The notes below the pieces were generated by a model that saw only the letters and a program-made list of their open reading frames with translations, had not been told where the DNA came from and searched no databases. From assembly GCF_047228935.1 (NCBI RefSeq), contig NZ_JBFEGG010000001.1, positions 186,001 through 250,000 on the forward strand: a stretch of 64,000 bases of DNA. The letters are read 5' to 3'. How positions within the stretch are numbered: position 1 is the stretch's first letter; each line of letters opens with the position of its first letter. The stretch comes from Ornithinibacillus sp047228935. Lineage in GTDB: Bacteria > Bacillota > Bacilli > Bacillales > Amphibacillaceae. Shown here in pieces: positions 1 to 9,063 of the stretch. The position numbers and the translations under genes were made by a program.

Positions 1-140
1 GCTGTAAAATAGATATAGTTCGATTTCTTATCTTGATAATTGGATAGGTGTTGAGGTTCTAATAAATCTCCAATTTTTAGTTCTGCTTTCGTACCGTGGA
101 AAAAAGGTCCAGGATCTAAAACATCTTTTTTGTCATTCAT
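1..140 (-). CDS. arr: Rifampin ADP-ribosyltransferase, N-terminal part (runs off window)
   Basis: Partial gene: only the first 46 codons are inside the window. The visible product starts MNDKKDVLDPGPFFHGTKAE and continues with a KIGDLLEP stretch, which matches the N-terminus of Arr enzymes (GPFYHGTKA..L.IGDLL in characterised members). Arr transfers ADP-ribose from NAD to rifamycins and inactivates them; the HGTK segment belongs to the NAD-binding fold. An ATG at 146 lies in frame just upstream, but AGAGGTG is better spaced for the ATG at 140. Because the C-terminal part is not visible, intactness cannot be judged. The family assignment comes from this short but distinctive segment. Confidence 0.8.
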   Translation of the reverse strand, partial: MNDKKDVLDPGPFFHGTKAELKIGDLLEPQHLSNYQDKKSNYIYFT

Positions 141-292
141 ATGCATACACCTCTTCTATTTAGATTTGTGTATAACAGTATATTATAGGAACTACCAAAA
201 GAGTAGTCTATAAATGTATGATAAATCGTAGTATAATGTAAGTAGGGAGGGTATATGGAACGAAGATTACCTGTGACTATTGATTAACCTTA

Positions 293-2554
293 TCACTCCA
301 CTACTCTATAATGCTGCCACTCCCAAGGTAATAACCCCTGATATTTCCTCTCCAAAAACCGATCATCCACCAACGCAATCACCCCAGTGTCAGAATCCGA
401 ACGAATCAGTCGCCCTCCAGCTTGCAGTACTTTATTCATTCCAGGATAAACATACGCATAATCAAAGCCGTTCCTTCCAACCGATTGGAAATAGTCGTTC
501 ATAATATTCCGCTCCAAACCAATCTGTGGCATGCCAACCCCTACTACGATAACACCCTGCAACCTGTCACCTTTTAAGTCCACACCCTCAGAAAAAATCC
601 CACCAAGTACAGCAAAACCTACCAATCTATCGGAACGTTCTGACTCAAACGCAGCTAAAAAATCTTCCCGTTCTACTTCCGACATCCCTACATCTTGCAT
701 AATCGTACTCATGTCTGGATAATATTCGGTAAATAGCTCATACGCATTTCGCATATATTGATAGGAAGGGAAGAAGATGAAGAAATTTCCAACCTTCCTG
801 TCCAACACATCCTTGAAAAAGTGTACCATTGGCTCCAATGTCTTTACTCTATCCCGATACCTCGTCGATAACGGTTGGATGATGACCTCGGCATTTTCTC
901 TTGCAAAAGGTGATGGAATGGAGATAACATAATCATCAGCTTGTCCGCCAAGTAGGTCTTTATAATAATCAGCAGGTGTTAACGTTGCGGAAAAGAACAC
1001 TCTTGCCCGAAATCCTTTTCCCATCTTAAGAATTTGCTCGGATGGGTCAAGGCAAAATAACTTCAGCTTCACCTCACTCTTATGAACCTCAACATACGTG
1101 ACAAACTGTTCATTGAATAGCTTAGCGATCTTCACAAAGGTTTGAGCGGCAAAATACGTATCTAGTAACAAATCATGATCATTCCGTACTAGCTCAATCT
1201 CTGCCTCCATGATGAATGTTTCTAGTAATTCTACTAGTTCTTCATCTAGTTCCTTACTTATATACTCCTCAGACTTCTTAATCTGTAATAAGTGTTCATT
1301 AACTGCTTTAGCAGCTTTAGCTGTAGCACTATTATTAAACTCTCTCTTCAGCTGTAAAAAGCTAGATTTATAAATTTCAGCAGAGTACATTTCTCTAGCA
1401 CGATCTACTAAGTTATGTGCCTCATCTACTAGTATGGCAGTTTTCTTTTTCTGATCCTCTATTAAACGTTTCAATGATACTCTAGGATCAAAAATATAAT
1501 TGTAGTCACAAATGACTGCATCCACGGCATAAGCAAGTTCAATGGAAAACTCAAAAGGACAAACCCGATGCTTTCTGGCGTACACCTCGACAATGCCTCG
1601 ATTCATCATTTTTTCATTTTCCAAGATGTCAATAATCGCACCGTTAATTCGGTCATAGAAACCATTTGCAAATGGACAATCTACACTAGTACAAATCGTT
1701 TTCTCTTGAAAGCAAATTTTATCTTTAGCAGTTATCGTCAGAACATGCATATCTAAGCCGTTTTCAATCAAAAGTCGAAATGCTTCTTCGGCAGCTGTTC
1801 GGGTAATCGTTTTTGCTGTTAAATAAAACATCTTCTCCAGTTTTCCTTCACCGATTGCTTTAACAGTTGGGAAGATAGTCGATATCGTTTTACCAATTCC
1901 AGTAGATGCCCTAGCGAATAATGTCTTTTTATCAGCAATGGATTTATATACTGCACCAGCCAATTTTCGTTGACCTTCACGATAGGTATCAAATGGAAAT
2001 TCCAGTGCTATACTGGATTCATTTCGCTTTACCTTATGCGTTAGCTTCACTTTTAAAAACGAAGCATATTCTTCGATTACTTTATAAACAAAGGATTCCA
2101 TTTCCTCATATGACATGACACGCTGAAATTTCTTTTGCTCCTCTGTTTTTACTTGTACATAAGTAAGCTGAATGGTCACCTCTGATAAATCATGGTCTAA
2201 CGCATAAATATAACCGTAAAAAATAGCCTGTGCCCAGTGTACAGGATGGGTATCCGCCTGAACTTCCTCCAACGAATGTACAGTGGACTTTATCTCATCA
2301 ATGGTGATAGAGTCTCCATCTTTAAGTAATCCATCACAACGTCCATCCACTCGAACAACGAAGTCTTCATATGGAATCTCTACTTCCACAAAAACTTCTT
2401 TTTCATCTTGTTCTCGATAGCCTTTTTGGATTAATTGGTGGATTCTCGTTCCTTCTGTCATGGTAGAAGATGTACGAAAACCTGATTCAATACTGCCACT
2501 TCGATACACGTATTCAACTAAGTTTCTAACTGAGATTTTCACAACGTTTGTCAT
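293..2554 (-). CDS. ATP-dependent DNA helicase of the DinG/XPD type with N-terminal RecB-like nuclease domain
   Basis: Superfamily 2 iron-sulfur helicase of about 753 residues. Residues 1-170 carry a PD-(D/E)XK nuclease pattern: GTRIH near 37, VDGRCDG near 71 and EIK at 88-90. The helicase core follows, with Walker A ASTGIGKT near 217-224, cysteines at about 282, 289, 294 and 333 that can hold a 4Fe-4S cluster, a DEAH box near 378 and the motif VI-like GGRLIRS near the C-terminus. Family members unwind 5' to 3' in DNA repair. The nuclease end suggests a DNA-processing role, which is inference. Two adjacent ATGs exist (2557 and 2554); spacing from AGGTG favours the second. It stands alone, and REP-like repeats lie upstream. 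Confidence 0.85.
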   Translation of the reverse strand: MTNVVKISVRNLVEYVYRSGSIESGFRTSSTMTEGTRIHQLIQKGYREQDEKEVFVEVEIPYEDFVVRVDGRCDGLLKDGDSITIDEIKSTVHSLEEVQADTHPVHWAQAIFYGYIYALDHDLSEVTIQLTYVQVKTEEQKKFQRVMSYEEMESFVYKVIEEYASFLKVKLTHKVKRNESSIALEFPFDTYREGQRKLAGAVYKSIADKKTLFARASTGIGKTISTIFPTVKAIGEGKLEKMFYLTAKTITRTAAEEAFRLLIENGLDMHVLTITAKDKICFQEKTICTSVDCPFANGFYDRINGAIIDILENEKMMNRGIVEVYARKHRVCPFEFSIELAYAVDAVICDYNYIFDPRVSLKRLIEDQKKKTAILVDEAHNLVDRAREMYSAEIYKSSFLQLKREFNNSATAKAAKAVNEHLLQIKKSEEYISKELDEELVELLETFIMEAEIELVRNDHDLLLDTYFAAQTFVKIAKLFNEQFVTYVEVHKSEVKLKLFCLDPSEQILKMGKGFRARVFFSATLTPADYYKDLLGGQADDYVISIPSPFARENAEVIIQPLSTRYRDRVKTLEPMVHFFKDVLDRKVGNFFIFFPSYQYMRNAYELFTEYYPDMSTIMQDVGMSEVEREDFLAAFESERSDRLVGFAVLGGIFSEGVDLKGDRLQGVIVVGVGMPQIGLERNIMNDYFQSVGRNGFDYAYVYPGMNKVLQAGGRLIRSDSDTGVIALVDDRFLERKYQGLLPWEWQHYRVVE

Positions 2555-2606
2555 CATATCACCTAAAATAGTTTGTTACTCCTAGTCTAACAGTTAATGA
2601 TGGAGA

Positions 2607-2734
2607 GGGACAGAGGGACAGGTGCTGTGTCCCAGCTAAAAACGGTCATTATTAATAAATATAGCATTACTAGTATAGTAAGCCTTCTATGATTAAGTTT
2701 AACTGGGTCATGGTTCCTGTCCCCTAGTCCCACC
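2607..2734. repeat. Inverted pair of REP-like GGGACAGG elements (BIME-like)
   Basis: Two copies of a roughly 34-nt sequence face each other. The left copy occupies about 2607-2640 (GGGACAGAGGGACAGG, then TGTCCCAGCTAAA). The right copy, read on the minus strand from about 2732, is GGGACTAGGGGACAGG, then TGACCCAGTTAAA. They agree at most positions and enclose about 60 bp of AT-rich sequence. Each copy can fold on itself through GGGACA and TGTCCC. The arrangement resembles a bacterial interspersed mosaic element or a small MITE. It sits in the space upstream of both the helicase gene and the 3' end of the CAP-domain gene. Confidence 0.65.
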
Positions 2735-3859
2735 TTACTTAATCAAAAAATTCTCCGTATAAAATGGTTGATTAGCCGAATTAAATGCAACCCCAACTGC
2801 TAAGAATTCATACTCAACTTTTAAAATGTTCTCCCTATGTCCAAGTGAATTCATTAGACCTTCATGAGCAAAAATACTACTTGGTTGACCTGTTGCTAGA
2901 TTTTCTCCAGCCCCGCGGAATGAAATGGCATCCTCAGCCATCCGATCAAAGGGAGATTGACCTTCTAGATTTTCATGGCTAAAATAATTGTTCTTCGCCA
3001 TGTCTGCACTATGGTTGCGGGCAGTTTTTCGTAAAGGCTCTTCCCAGGTAAGGACAGATAGCCCATGGTTTACTCTTGCAGCATTGGTTAGGTCAAATAA
3101 TTGATATTCTAATCCTTGCATTAATTCAGGACTTGGGTCCGCAAAGTATGCAGCCTTCTGTTTTTCGAGATCTGCACTAATTATTTGAATAGCAGTCACA
3201 GTATTATTTTCATGGATATCATAAAAAATCGTGACATAGTTGTTATCGATTAAAAAGGTGTTGTATTCTTCTGTGTCTTGAATTTGGTAAAGGATCCTCC
3301 CCTTACGAATGGCTTGAATTGGATCATCAAGTGTAGACAACACTTCTTCTCTAGTACTATCAAAGGTTATTCCAACTGTAGACGTTAATAAGTCTTGATT
3401 CGAATATAGTCCAGCAACCTGGTCCTGTTCATCATAAGCTACCATAAGAAAATGATGATAATCTTCATGATAGGTAGACCACTCAACACCGTATTCATTT
3501 AATGTTGAACGCTTTGGCTCGCCAATTTGTTTTTCTACATCCGAACGCTTGTCGCCAATTTCAATATTATAGAGAGAAAATGACTGTTTCGTTGGTTGAT
3601 ATAAATTTGGTGCTTCTGGTGCAGGTGCTTTTGATGTATCATTTTGTTTGTTGCTGAACCGATTCCACAGCAATTCTATTTCTTGTTTAATAGTATCGAG
3701 TGTTAAGGAAACTCTAGGACTTTCAACTATTTCCTTTATATCACTTTTTATCTCGTTATACGTCCCAAAGAATCCAGATTCCTGTAAATCCTCTCCGTAA
3801 AAATGCCAAAGTACACCTAACAATAGCAAAAGATAGAGAATACTTCTTATTTTCGGCAT
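2735..3859 (-). CDS. CAP-domain (SCP/PR1) protein, YlbC-like, membrane anchored
   Basis: About 374 residues. One hydrophobic segment near residues 6-18 is followed directly by a charged linker, so the bulk is probably outside the cell. The middle (roughly 125-245) looks like the CAP-associated N-terminal domain found in Bacillus YlbC. The C-terminal 120 residues form a CAP domain: LTNAARVNHGLSVLTWEEPL, then ARNHSADMAKNNYFSHEN and GENLATG, where the family's conserved His and Glu lie. The biochemical function of bacterial CAP proteins is not settled. The start was chosen at MPKIRS because AGGA precedes it at normal spacing; a longer in-frame reading to 3970 lacks a site. Confidence 0.8.
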   Translation of the reverse strand: MPKIRSILYLLLLLGVLWHFYGEDLQESGFFGTYNEIKSDIKEIVESPRVSLTLDTIKQEIELLWNRFSNKQNDTSKAPAPEAPNLYQPTKQSFSLYNIEIGDKRSDVEKQIGEPKRSTLNEYGVEWSTYHEDYHHFLMVAYDEQDQVAGLYSNQDLLTSTVGITFDSTREEVLSTLDDPIQAIRKGRILYQIQDTEEYNTFLIDNNYVTIFYDIHENNTVTAIQIISADLEKQKAAYFADPSPELMQGLEYQLFDLTNAARVNHGLSVLTWEEPLRKTARNHSADMAKNNYFSHENLEGQSPFDRMAEDAISFRGAGENLATGQPSSIFAHEGLMNSLGHRENILKVEYEFLAVGVAFNSANQPFYTENFLIK

Positions 3860-4201
3860 TCGTATCATCCTAACTTTTTTGTAGCTTTCTAGATTATTCG
3901 TAATAACAGTATGAACAAATGGGTGGTTAGATAGTAGTTTTTTATTAAATATCGTACAAAAAGTTTGCAATTAGATAGAATGGAGTTATTACTACGAAGT
4001 CCTATGGATGGAGCTTAGCTAATGTAGCGCTAAAAACATCTATTAAAGGTATTGAATGGAAGTAATAGTTAACCGATGTTTATAAGGAAGAACACTATAT
4101 TTATAAATTTTTTGTTGAAACCATTTCATGAATGAATTCGTATAGTAACTAAAACTGGGACAACTCACCTGTCCCGATGTTCCAAAAGGAGGTCACTTCA
4201 T
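3860..4201. other. Intergenic stretch with one REP-like element
   Basis: Divergent intergenic region between the CAP-domain gene and ydbS. A REP-like copy lies at about 4154-4178 (minus strand GGGACAGGTGAGTTGTCCCAG), immediately before the AAAGGAGGT ribosome binding site of ydbS. No convincing coding sequence or sigma-A promoter pair was recognised in the rest. Confidence 0.5.
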
Positions 4202-4690
4202 ATGAGTGATAGAAAGCTTGTACATACTTTATCGCCTTCTTTTCCGAAAATACGCATGATTTCTGACACGATTACTAATCTAGTCGGACTTGTGGTAGTA
4301 GGAATATTATTTTGGTTAAATTATCTGTTTGCTTGGCCGGTGTGGGCTTTATGGATTTTGATTGCATTACTAGTGTTTACGGTAGTCGGTATAATATGGT
4401 CCTTAATTGAACCTATCTACCTTTACCGAAGTTGGAGTTATCAATATGATGAAGAGTATCTCCAATTAAGTTATGGAGTGTTTAAGACACAGTGGGTAAC
4501 TGTTCCGATGACAAAGATTCAATCTGTTTCTACTGTACAAGGCCCCATTATGAAACGCTACCATACCCGTTCTATAAAAGTAGAAACAATGGGCTCTTCT
4601 CACGTTATTCCGGCTATAGATGAAAAGATTGCGCTAGAATTAAGGGAGAGACTAATAGAATATGCAAAGTTGAAGGAAGTGGATGAATAA
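4202..4690 (+). CDS. ydbS: Bacterial PH-domain membrane protein YdbS
   Basis: 162 residues with two hydrophobic segments (about 26-44 and 50-68), then a bacterial PH (bPH2, DUF304) domain from about 75: YLQLSYGVFKTQWVTVPMTK, followed by the IQSV motif typical of the family. The length matches B. subtilis YdbS. AAAGGAGGT sits about 8 nt before the ATG. The stop codon overlaps the start of ydbT (TAATG), so the two are translationally coupled. In B. subtilis the ydbST operon has been linked to sigma-W and resistance to certain bacteriocins. No sigma-W promoter was identified here, so that role is inferred from orthology. Confidence 0.85.
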   Translation: MSDRKLVHTLSPSFPKIRMISDTITNLVGLVVVGILFWLNYLFAWPVWALWILIALLVFTVVGIIWSLIEPIYLYRSWSYQYDEEYLQLSYGVFKTQWVTVPMTKIQSVSTVQGPIMKRYHTRSIKVETMGSSHVIPAIDEKIALELRERLIEYAKLKEVDE

Positions 4691-6177
4691 TGAGATATCA
4701 TCCACTGACGATAGCATTTCGTATCTACCAACTCATAAAAAATAGCTTTTTCTTCATTATTTTATTATTTGTGTTAAGAAAGGATTCCGACTTTTGGTTG
4801 TTTGAATATGGTAGATATGCATTTATCGTAATTGTTGTATTGCAATTAGCTCATATCGTTCTTGCTTGGTTTATGGAGAAGCATGAATGGCAGGAGCGTA
4901 CATTTCACATACACAAGGGTGTTTTTGTAAAACATACGAATATGATTCCATTTTCAAAGATTCAAAATGTGACGAGAAAAACAACGTTATTTCATAAGCT
5001 ACTAGGTGTTACTTCTGTGACATTTGAGACAGCAATGGATGGTGAGGATGATTCTATTCATTTTCAGGTATTGAAAAAGGATCATGCTAACTTTTTAATA
5101 GAGCTAGTACAATCTGGTAAGCTGAAAAATGAGGCTATTAGTGGAAGTGCAATGGAAGAGGAAGAAATAATAGAAGCGTCGGTACCAAAGCCGAATCGTA
5201 CAGTTCATTTTAAGCCAGAACGAAAGGACTTATGGAAGGCGAGTTTTACTTCACTGAGCTTTCTAGCGATTATTCCGATTGTGTTTGGCGCATTAGATTA
5301 TTTGCGTCCTGTATTGCCAGAAGAAGATGAAGTGGAGGGGATTTTTCTCACTTTACTAGCAACTAAATGGCTGATTGCTATCATCGTAGTCTTGATAGTA
5401 TTGATTGCGGTCGGGTTTGGAGTTGCTAGAACCTTTATCCGATATGGAAAGTATGAGATTGCATCGGATGCGTCGCATATCTATATTGAACGTGGTGTAT
5501 TGGATGAAAGTCAATTTGCTATTGAGAAAAGGAAGATTCAAGGTTTAGAGATGACCCAAACATGGATCAAGAGACTATTTGGCTTGGCAGAAGTGAAGTT
5601 AATTAGTTCCTCTAATCCTAATCAAGAAGGCTCAGTAAACGTGAATTCTCTCTATCCATTCTTACCTGTAAATAAGGCGTTTCGCTTAATAGAAGAATTA
5701 CTCCCTATCTATCAATTGGACGTGGAGTTGAAACGGCTTCCGCGTAAGTCTTTATGGGTAAAGTTATTAAGGCCAAGCTGGATATGGATCATTGCAACAA
5801 TAGCCTTAATCTATTTTAAACCAGACCTTTTTCAAATTGAACAAACATGGTGGATTGCGATTATTGGACTGTTTGTTTTGATTGTCATTCATAGGGTGCT
5901 GGATTATATACATACCAAATATGCAGTTACTGAAGATCAGGTTCAGTGGTGGCATGGAGGATTTACAAGTCGGATGTTCATAACAAAAAGGAAAAATGTC
6001 ATAGAGATGGCTTATTCTCAAACAAGGTTACAAAGGGCATTTGATGTAGCGTCCATCACGACAATTAATCGTTCAGTTCCTTCTCATTTCGAAACAATCC
6101 AAGATATTCCATTAGAATATGCGGATGCTATGAAAGAATGGTATCTTGCGCGTCAGCAAGATGTGCAAATAAAGTAG
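4690..6177 (+). CDS. ydbT: PH-domain membrane protein YdbT
   Basis: 495 residues, the size of B. subtilis YdbT. It has repeated bPH2 (DUF304) units: an N-terminal one with IPFSKIQNVTRKTTLFHKLL, a central one with EKRKIQGLEMTQTWIKRLFG and a C-terminal one near KRKNVIEMAYSQTRLQRAF. Pairs of membrane helices separate them (about 15-60, 190-245 and 355-385). It is the second gene of a coupled pair with ydbS and probably forms a membrane complex with it. The gap to the next gene is under 100 bp with no terminator seen, so the AAA ATPase downstream may be co-transcribed. Confidence 0.85.
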   Translation: MRYHPLTIAFRIYQLIKNSFFFIILLFVLRKDSDFWLFEYGRYAFIVIVVLQLAHIVLAWFMEKHEWQERTFHIHKGVFVKHTNMIPFSKIQNVTRKTTLFHKLLGVTSVTFETAMDGEDDSIHFQVLKKDHANFLIELVQSGKLKNEAISGSAMEEEEIIEASVPKPNRTVHFKPERKDLWKASFTSLSFLAIIPIVFGALDYLRPVLPEEDEVEGIFLTLLATKWLIAIIVVLIVLIAVGFGVARTFIRYGKYEIASDASHIYIERGVLDESQFAIEKRKIQGLEMTQTWIKRLFGLAEVKLISSSNPNQEGSVNVNSLYPFLPVNKAFRLIEELLPIYQLDVELKRLPRKSLWVKLLRPSWIWIIATIALIYFKPDLFQIEQTWWIAIIGLFVLIVIHRVLDYIHTKYAVTEDQVQWWHGGFTSRMFITKRKNVIEMAYSQTRLQRAFDVASITTINRSVPSHFETIQDIPLEYADAMKEWYLARQQDVQIK

Positions 6178-6269
6178 TCAATAGGACTATCGAAAGAGTA
6201 AATCGACAATATTCTTATATTTCCGAGGAAATAATTTATGAAAAAGTAAGTAGCAAAGGAGAAAAGTCC

Positions 6270-7022
6270 ATGCTATTAGACAGAGATACACAATACTTAA
6301 AGAGTATTGATTTAAAACGAGATAATATGGATTCCTTGGATAAGTTCCCGCTTAATTTACCGGTAATCCGATATTTTGAAAAGATTAATTTTCACCCGAA
6401 TGTAACCTATATCGTTGGGGAAAATGGGATGGGGAAATCCACCTTATTAGAAGCGATAGCGGTTGGCTTAGGATTTAATCCAGAAGGTGGAACGTTGAAC
6501 TTTAATTTTTCGAGTTATGATTCTCATTCCAATTTACATGACTATTTACGGATAGCAAGAGGTGGTTTCCGACCGAAGAATAGCTTTTTCTTTCGGGCGG
6601 AATCCTTTTACAATTTAGCAACGAATATTGAGGAGTTGGATAAGCAAGCATTTGGGGGCAGAATTATCGATTCTTATGGAGGAAAATCCCTTCATCAACA
6701 GTCCCATGGGGAATCTTTTTTTGCAGCGTTCATTCATCGATTTGGCGAGAATGGACTATATATTTTGGATGAACCAGAAGCAGCCTTGTCTCCATTAAGA
6801 CAAATGTCTATGCTTTCTCGAATACATGAGCTTGTAAATGAGGAGTGTCAGTTTATTATTGCGACGCATTCCCCGATTATTATGGCCTATCCAAATGCAA
6901 AAATTATTCAGCTGACTGAAGAAGGAATGGATGAGCTGGAATTGGAAGAAACTACTCATTATAAGACAATGAAGAGCTTTTTTGAGGATAAGGAAAGGTT
7001 ATTGCATCATTTATTGGGATGA
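6270..7022 (+). CDS. Standalone AAA/ABC-type ATPase (COG3910-like)
   Basis: 250 residues made almost wholly of an ABC-like ATPase domain: Walker A GENGMGKST at about 50-58, SHGESFF signature-like segment, Walker B YILDEPEAALSP, and a switch histidine in IIATHSP. No membrane or nuclease domain is attached. It resembles the ATPase at 49.8 kb (same GENG.GKSTLLEAIA, SHGESF and LYILDEPEA..SPL blocks), so the two are paralogues. The start was placed at the ATG preceded by AAAGGAG; an earlier in-frame ATG lies inside ydbT and has no site. Cellular role unknown. A 16-bp stem terminator follows. Confidence 0.8.
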   Translation: MLLDRDTQYLKSIDLKRDNMDSLDKFPLNLPVIRYFEKINFHPNVTYIVGENGMGKSTLLEAIAVGLGFNPEGGTLNFNFSSYDSHSNLHDYLRIARGGFRPKNSFFFRAESFYNLATNIEELDKQAFGGRIIDSYGGKSLHQQSHGESFFAAFIHRFGENGLYILDEPEAALSPLRQMSMLSRIHELVNEECQFIIATHSPIIMAYPNAKIIQLTEEGMDELELEETTHYKTMKSFFEDKERLLHHLLG

Positions 7023-7076
7023 GAGACATTTTCCTTTTTATATCTTGCTCTGTTAAGGTTTAATGTTGATATTAGT

Positions 7077-7120
7077 TATAAAAATGGAACTTCGACTAAA
7101 TGGAAAGTTCCATTTTTATA
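7077..7120. terminator. Bidirectional intrinsic terminator
   Basis: Perfect 16-bp stem TATAAAAATGGAACTT / AAGTTCCATTTTTATA with a 12-nt loop. U-runs form on either strand. It lies between the convergent AAA ATPase and HEXXH genes. Confidence 0.85.
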
Positions 7121-7192
7121 ATATTTGCTTGTTAAACTAACGTCCCCGATAACGCATCAAGAACTGAGAATCTATTAGTTGCTTTTTGGGAG

Positions 7193-7654
7193 TTATTTTC
7201 TTAATAGTTGTATTAGCTGCAAGCCATCGGAGGGCATACCGTTATATGCAGCCATCCAACCAGGATATCTTATTGGAATTATTGTTACAATAAATTGAAT
7301 TAAATTATAAGTAGCCGACCAACTGAACAACTGACGTATTTCGCTCTGTATATCTAATGATGTTATTAGTCCAAATATAAATGCAAGAAATAACGACATC
7401 AAAGGTCCCCCAGCAAGTGCTACAACTCTCTGGTGTTTATCTAAACTCTCTCCCCAATAAGCATAACCTACGAATGACCATTGAATATGAAAGTGAAACC
7501 TTCCAAATTTAAAGTTTTCTATATTATCCTCACTAAATGGACCTAAATAAATATGTATATCAGCTTTTGACGTAGAAAGGGCACCAATGCCATGACCTAT
7601 TTCATGTAATAAGACAAAGATGGGTACAACCAAAATAAAAAACAAAAAAATCAC
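7193..7654 (-). CDS. Small membrane protein with HEXXH motif (M50-like metallopeptidase fold)
   Basis: 153 residues. The N-terminal hydrophobic segment contains LLHEIGHGIGAL, a HEXXH zinc site inside or beside the first membrane helix, as in site-2-protease and M50-like families. Further helices lie near 80-100 and 115-135. A second metal ligand of the NPDG type is not evident; PSDGLQLIQLL near the C-terminus is a possible counterpart. The GTG start is preceded by GGAGGAG at 9 nt. Activity and substrate are unknown, and it may be a degenerate member. It is transcribed alone, towards the shared terminator. Confidence 0.65.
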   Translation of the reverse strand: MIFLFFILVVPIFVLLHEIGHGIGALSTSKADIHIYLGPFSEDNIENFKFGRFHFHIQWSFVGYAYWGESLDKHQRVVALAGGPLMSLFLAFIFGLITSLDIQSEIRQLFSWSATYNLIQFIVTIIPIRYPGWMAAYNGMPSDGLQLIQLLRK

Positions 7655-8079
7655 TAGTTAATTCTCCTCCTTCATTTTAATCTAGGTAAGAATTCCCCCA
7701 TTATTTAGCCCGATTTCTGAATAAAAGCAAGCAAAATATCCAGCGATCCTACACCGTTAGTACGGTATCTTCTAGTAGATAATAACATAATATTCAAACA
7801 AAAAATTCCATAAATAGAGACCATTAGTAAGATGCTTTCCTATGATTCTAACAGTAGAAAAAGGCTAGGTAATTATTCAGATATTTCATTGCAACCCAAT
7901 TAAAACGTTGTATTCATTCTTTAAGCCTACGGTGATTATAGTTAACATTCCGGATATGGTGTCGTCCCTTTGTACGAACCGTATGGTTGCTCTTTTATAA
8001 TGCTTTTTAACTTTATATCTCTTTCCTACTACCTATTAGTAATTATATTATAATGGACCTAGTTACGGAAAGGAGTGAA
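7655..8079. other. Noncoding stretch of about 425 bases
   Basis: AT-rich divergent intergenic region. A TATAAT lies at 8049-8054, just ahead of the GDPD-like gene, but no good -35 box was found. No open frame with a ribosome binding site, riboswitch fold or repeat family member was recognised. Confidence 0.5.
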
Positions 8080-9009
8080 ATGGTGACAAATACTGTTAAT
8101 AAGCCTAAAAAGAGATCGAAATGGCGAATACTAGGGTTGATTATTGGAATTATACTATTCACTTGGTTAGTAATTTATTTTTTCCCAGTTTCCCAAAATG
8201 AAGATTTAGAGGCATTTCATATGGAAAGACCATTAGTTATTGCCCATGGTGGAGGTAATCATTTAGCACCCTCTAATACGCTAGCTGCATTTACAAATGC
8301 ATATGAACTTGGTGTGGATGTTCTAGAGTTTGATATACATATGACTAGCGATGGTCATTTAGTATCTATTCATGACCCGACAGTAGATCGTACGACAAAT
8401 GGTACGGGAAGAGTGAATGATATGACATTGGAAGAGATCCAGGCGCTAGATGCGGCAGATAGCTTTCAAGATTTAAATGGGGAGTATAGTTTTCGAGGGA
8501 AGGGAGTTTATATTCCAACTGTGGAGGATATCTTTACCACTATAAATGATCCGGATATGTTGTACACCATCGAAATTAAGGACTCCAATGATCCTGAACT
8601 TTATATGGAAATGAGTGAAAAACTATGGAAGCTCATTCAGGAATTTGGGTTAGAAGACAATGTAATTATTGCAGCATTTGATCAAGCTATAGTAGATATG
8701 GTGATTGATGTTTCCAATGGTGAAGCGCTTGTAAGTGGCGGCCGTGAGGAAATTAAGAATTTCGTTATCTTTCATAAGCTGTTCCTTAATGGATTGTACC
8801 AACAAAAAGTTCATGCACTGCAAATTCCTACAGAAGATAGCAACATAAACTTAATGGATAAAAATCTAATCCAAGGTGCTCACAAACGTGGTATGGATGT
8901 GCATTATTGGACCATTAATGATCCCGATGTGATGGAAGAATTAATCGATTTAGGTGCTGATGGTATAATGACTGATCGGCCAGATCTGTTATTAGAGCTA
9001 TTGGAGTAG
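8080..9009 (+). CDS. Membrane-anchored glycerophosphodiester phosphodiesterase-like protein
   Basis: About 309 residues: a basic N-terminus, one membrane helix near residues 16-36, then a GDPD TIM barrel outside the membrane. The second active-site block is classical (VDVLEFDIHMTSDGHLVSIHD, with Glu-X-Asp and the His). The first block is unusual: AHGGGNHLAPSNT replaces the normal HRG...PENT, so the usual Arg and the metal-binding Glu are not where expected. The C-terminus has YWTINDPDVM and GADGIMTDRPD, both typical. Family members release glycerol phosphate from deacylated lipids or teichoic acids. AAGGAG supports ATG 8080 or GTG 8083; an earlier ATG at 8053 overlaps a TATAAT. Confidence 0.8.
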   Translation: MVTNTVNKPKKRSKWRILGLIIGIILFTWLVIYFFPVSQNEDLEAFHMERPLVIAHGGGNHLAPSNTLAAFTNAYELGVDVLEFDIHMTSDGHLVSIHDPTVDRTTNGTGRVNDMTLEEIQALDAADSFQDLNGEYSFRGKGVYIPTVEDIFTTINDPDMLYTIEIKDSNDPELYMEMSEKLWKLIQEFGLEDNVIIAAFDQAIVDMVIDVSNGEALVSGGREEIKNFVIFHKLFLNGLYQQKVHALQIPTEDSNINLMDKNLIQGAHKRGMDVHYWTINDPDVMEELIDLGADGIMTDRPDLLLELLE

Positions 9010-9011
9010 AA

Positions 9012-9057
9012 ACAAGGGGACAGGTTCGTCGCCCCACTCGGAACCTATCCCCTTGTC
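9012..9057. repeat. REP-like palindrome acting as a likely bidirectional terminator
   Basis: AAGGGGACAGGTTC and GGAACCTATCCCCTT form a long imperfect stem around a GC-rich loop. The sequence belongs to the GGGACAGG family seen elsewhere in the first 20 kb. It lies between two converging genes. Confidence 0.65.
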
Positions 9058-9063
9058 CTACAA

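Noticed and set aside
254..286. Ten-codon frame with GGGAGGG and a TATAAT upstream
   Set aside because: Too short and runs into the convergent helicase 3' end; no family, no terminator. More likely a relic or chance.
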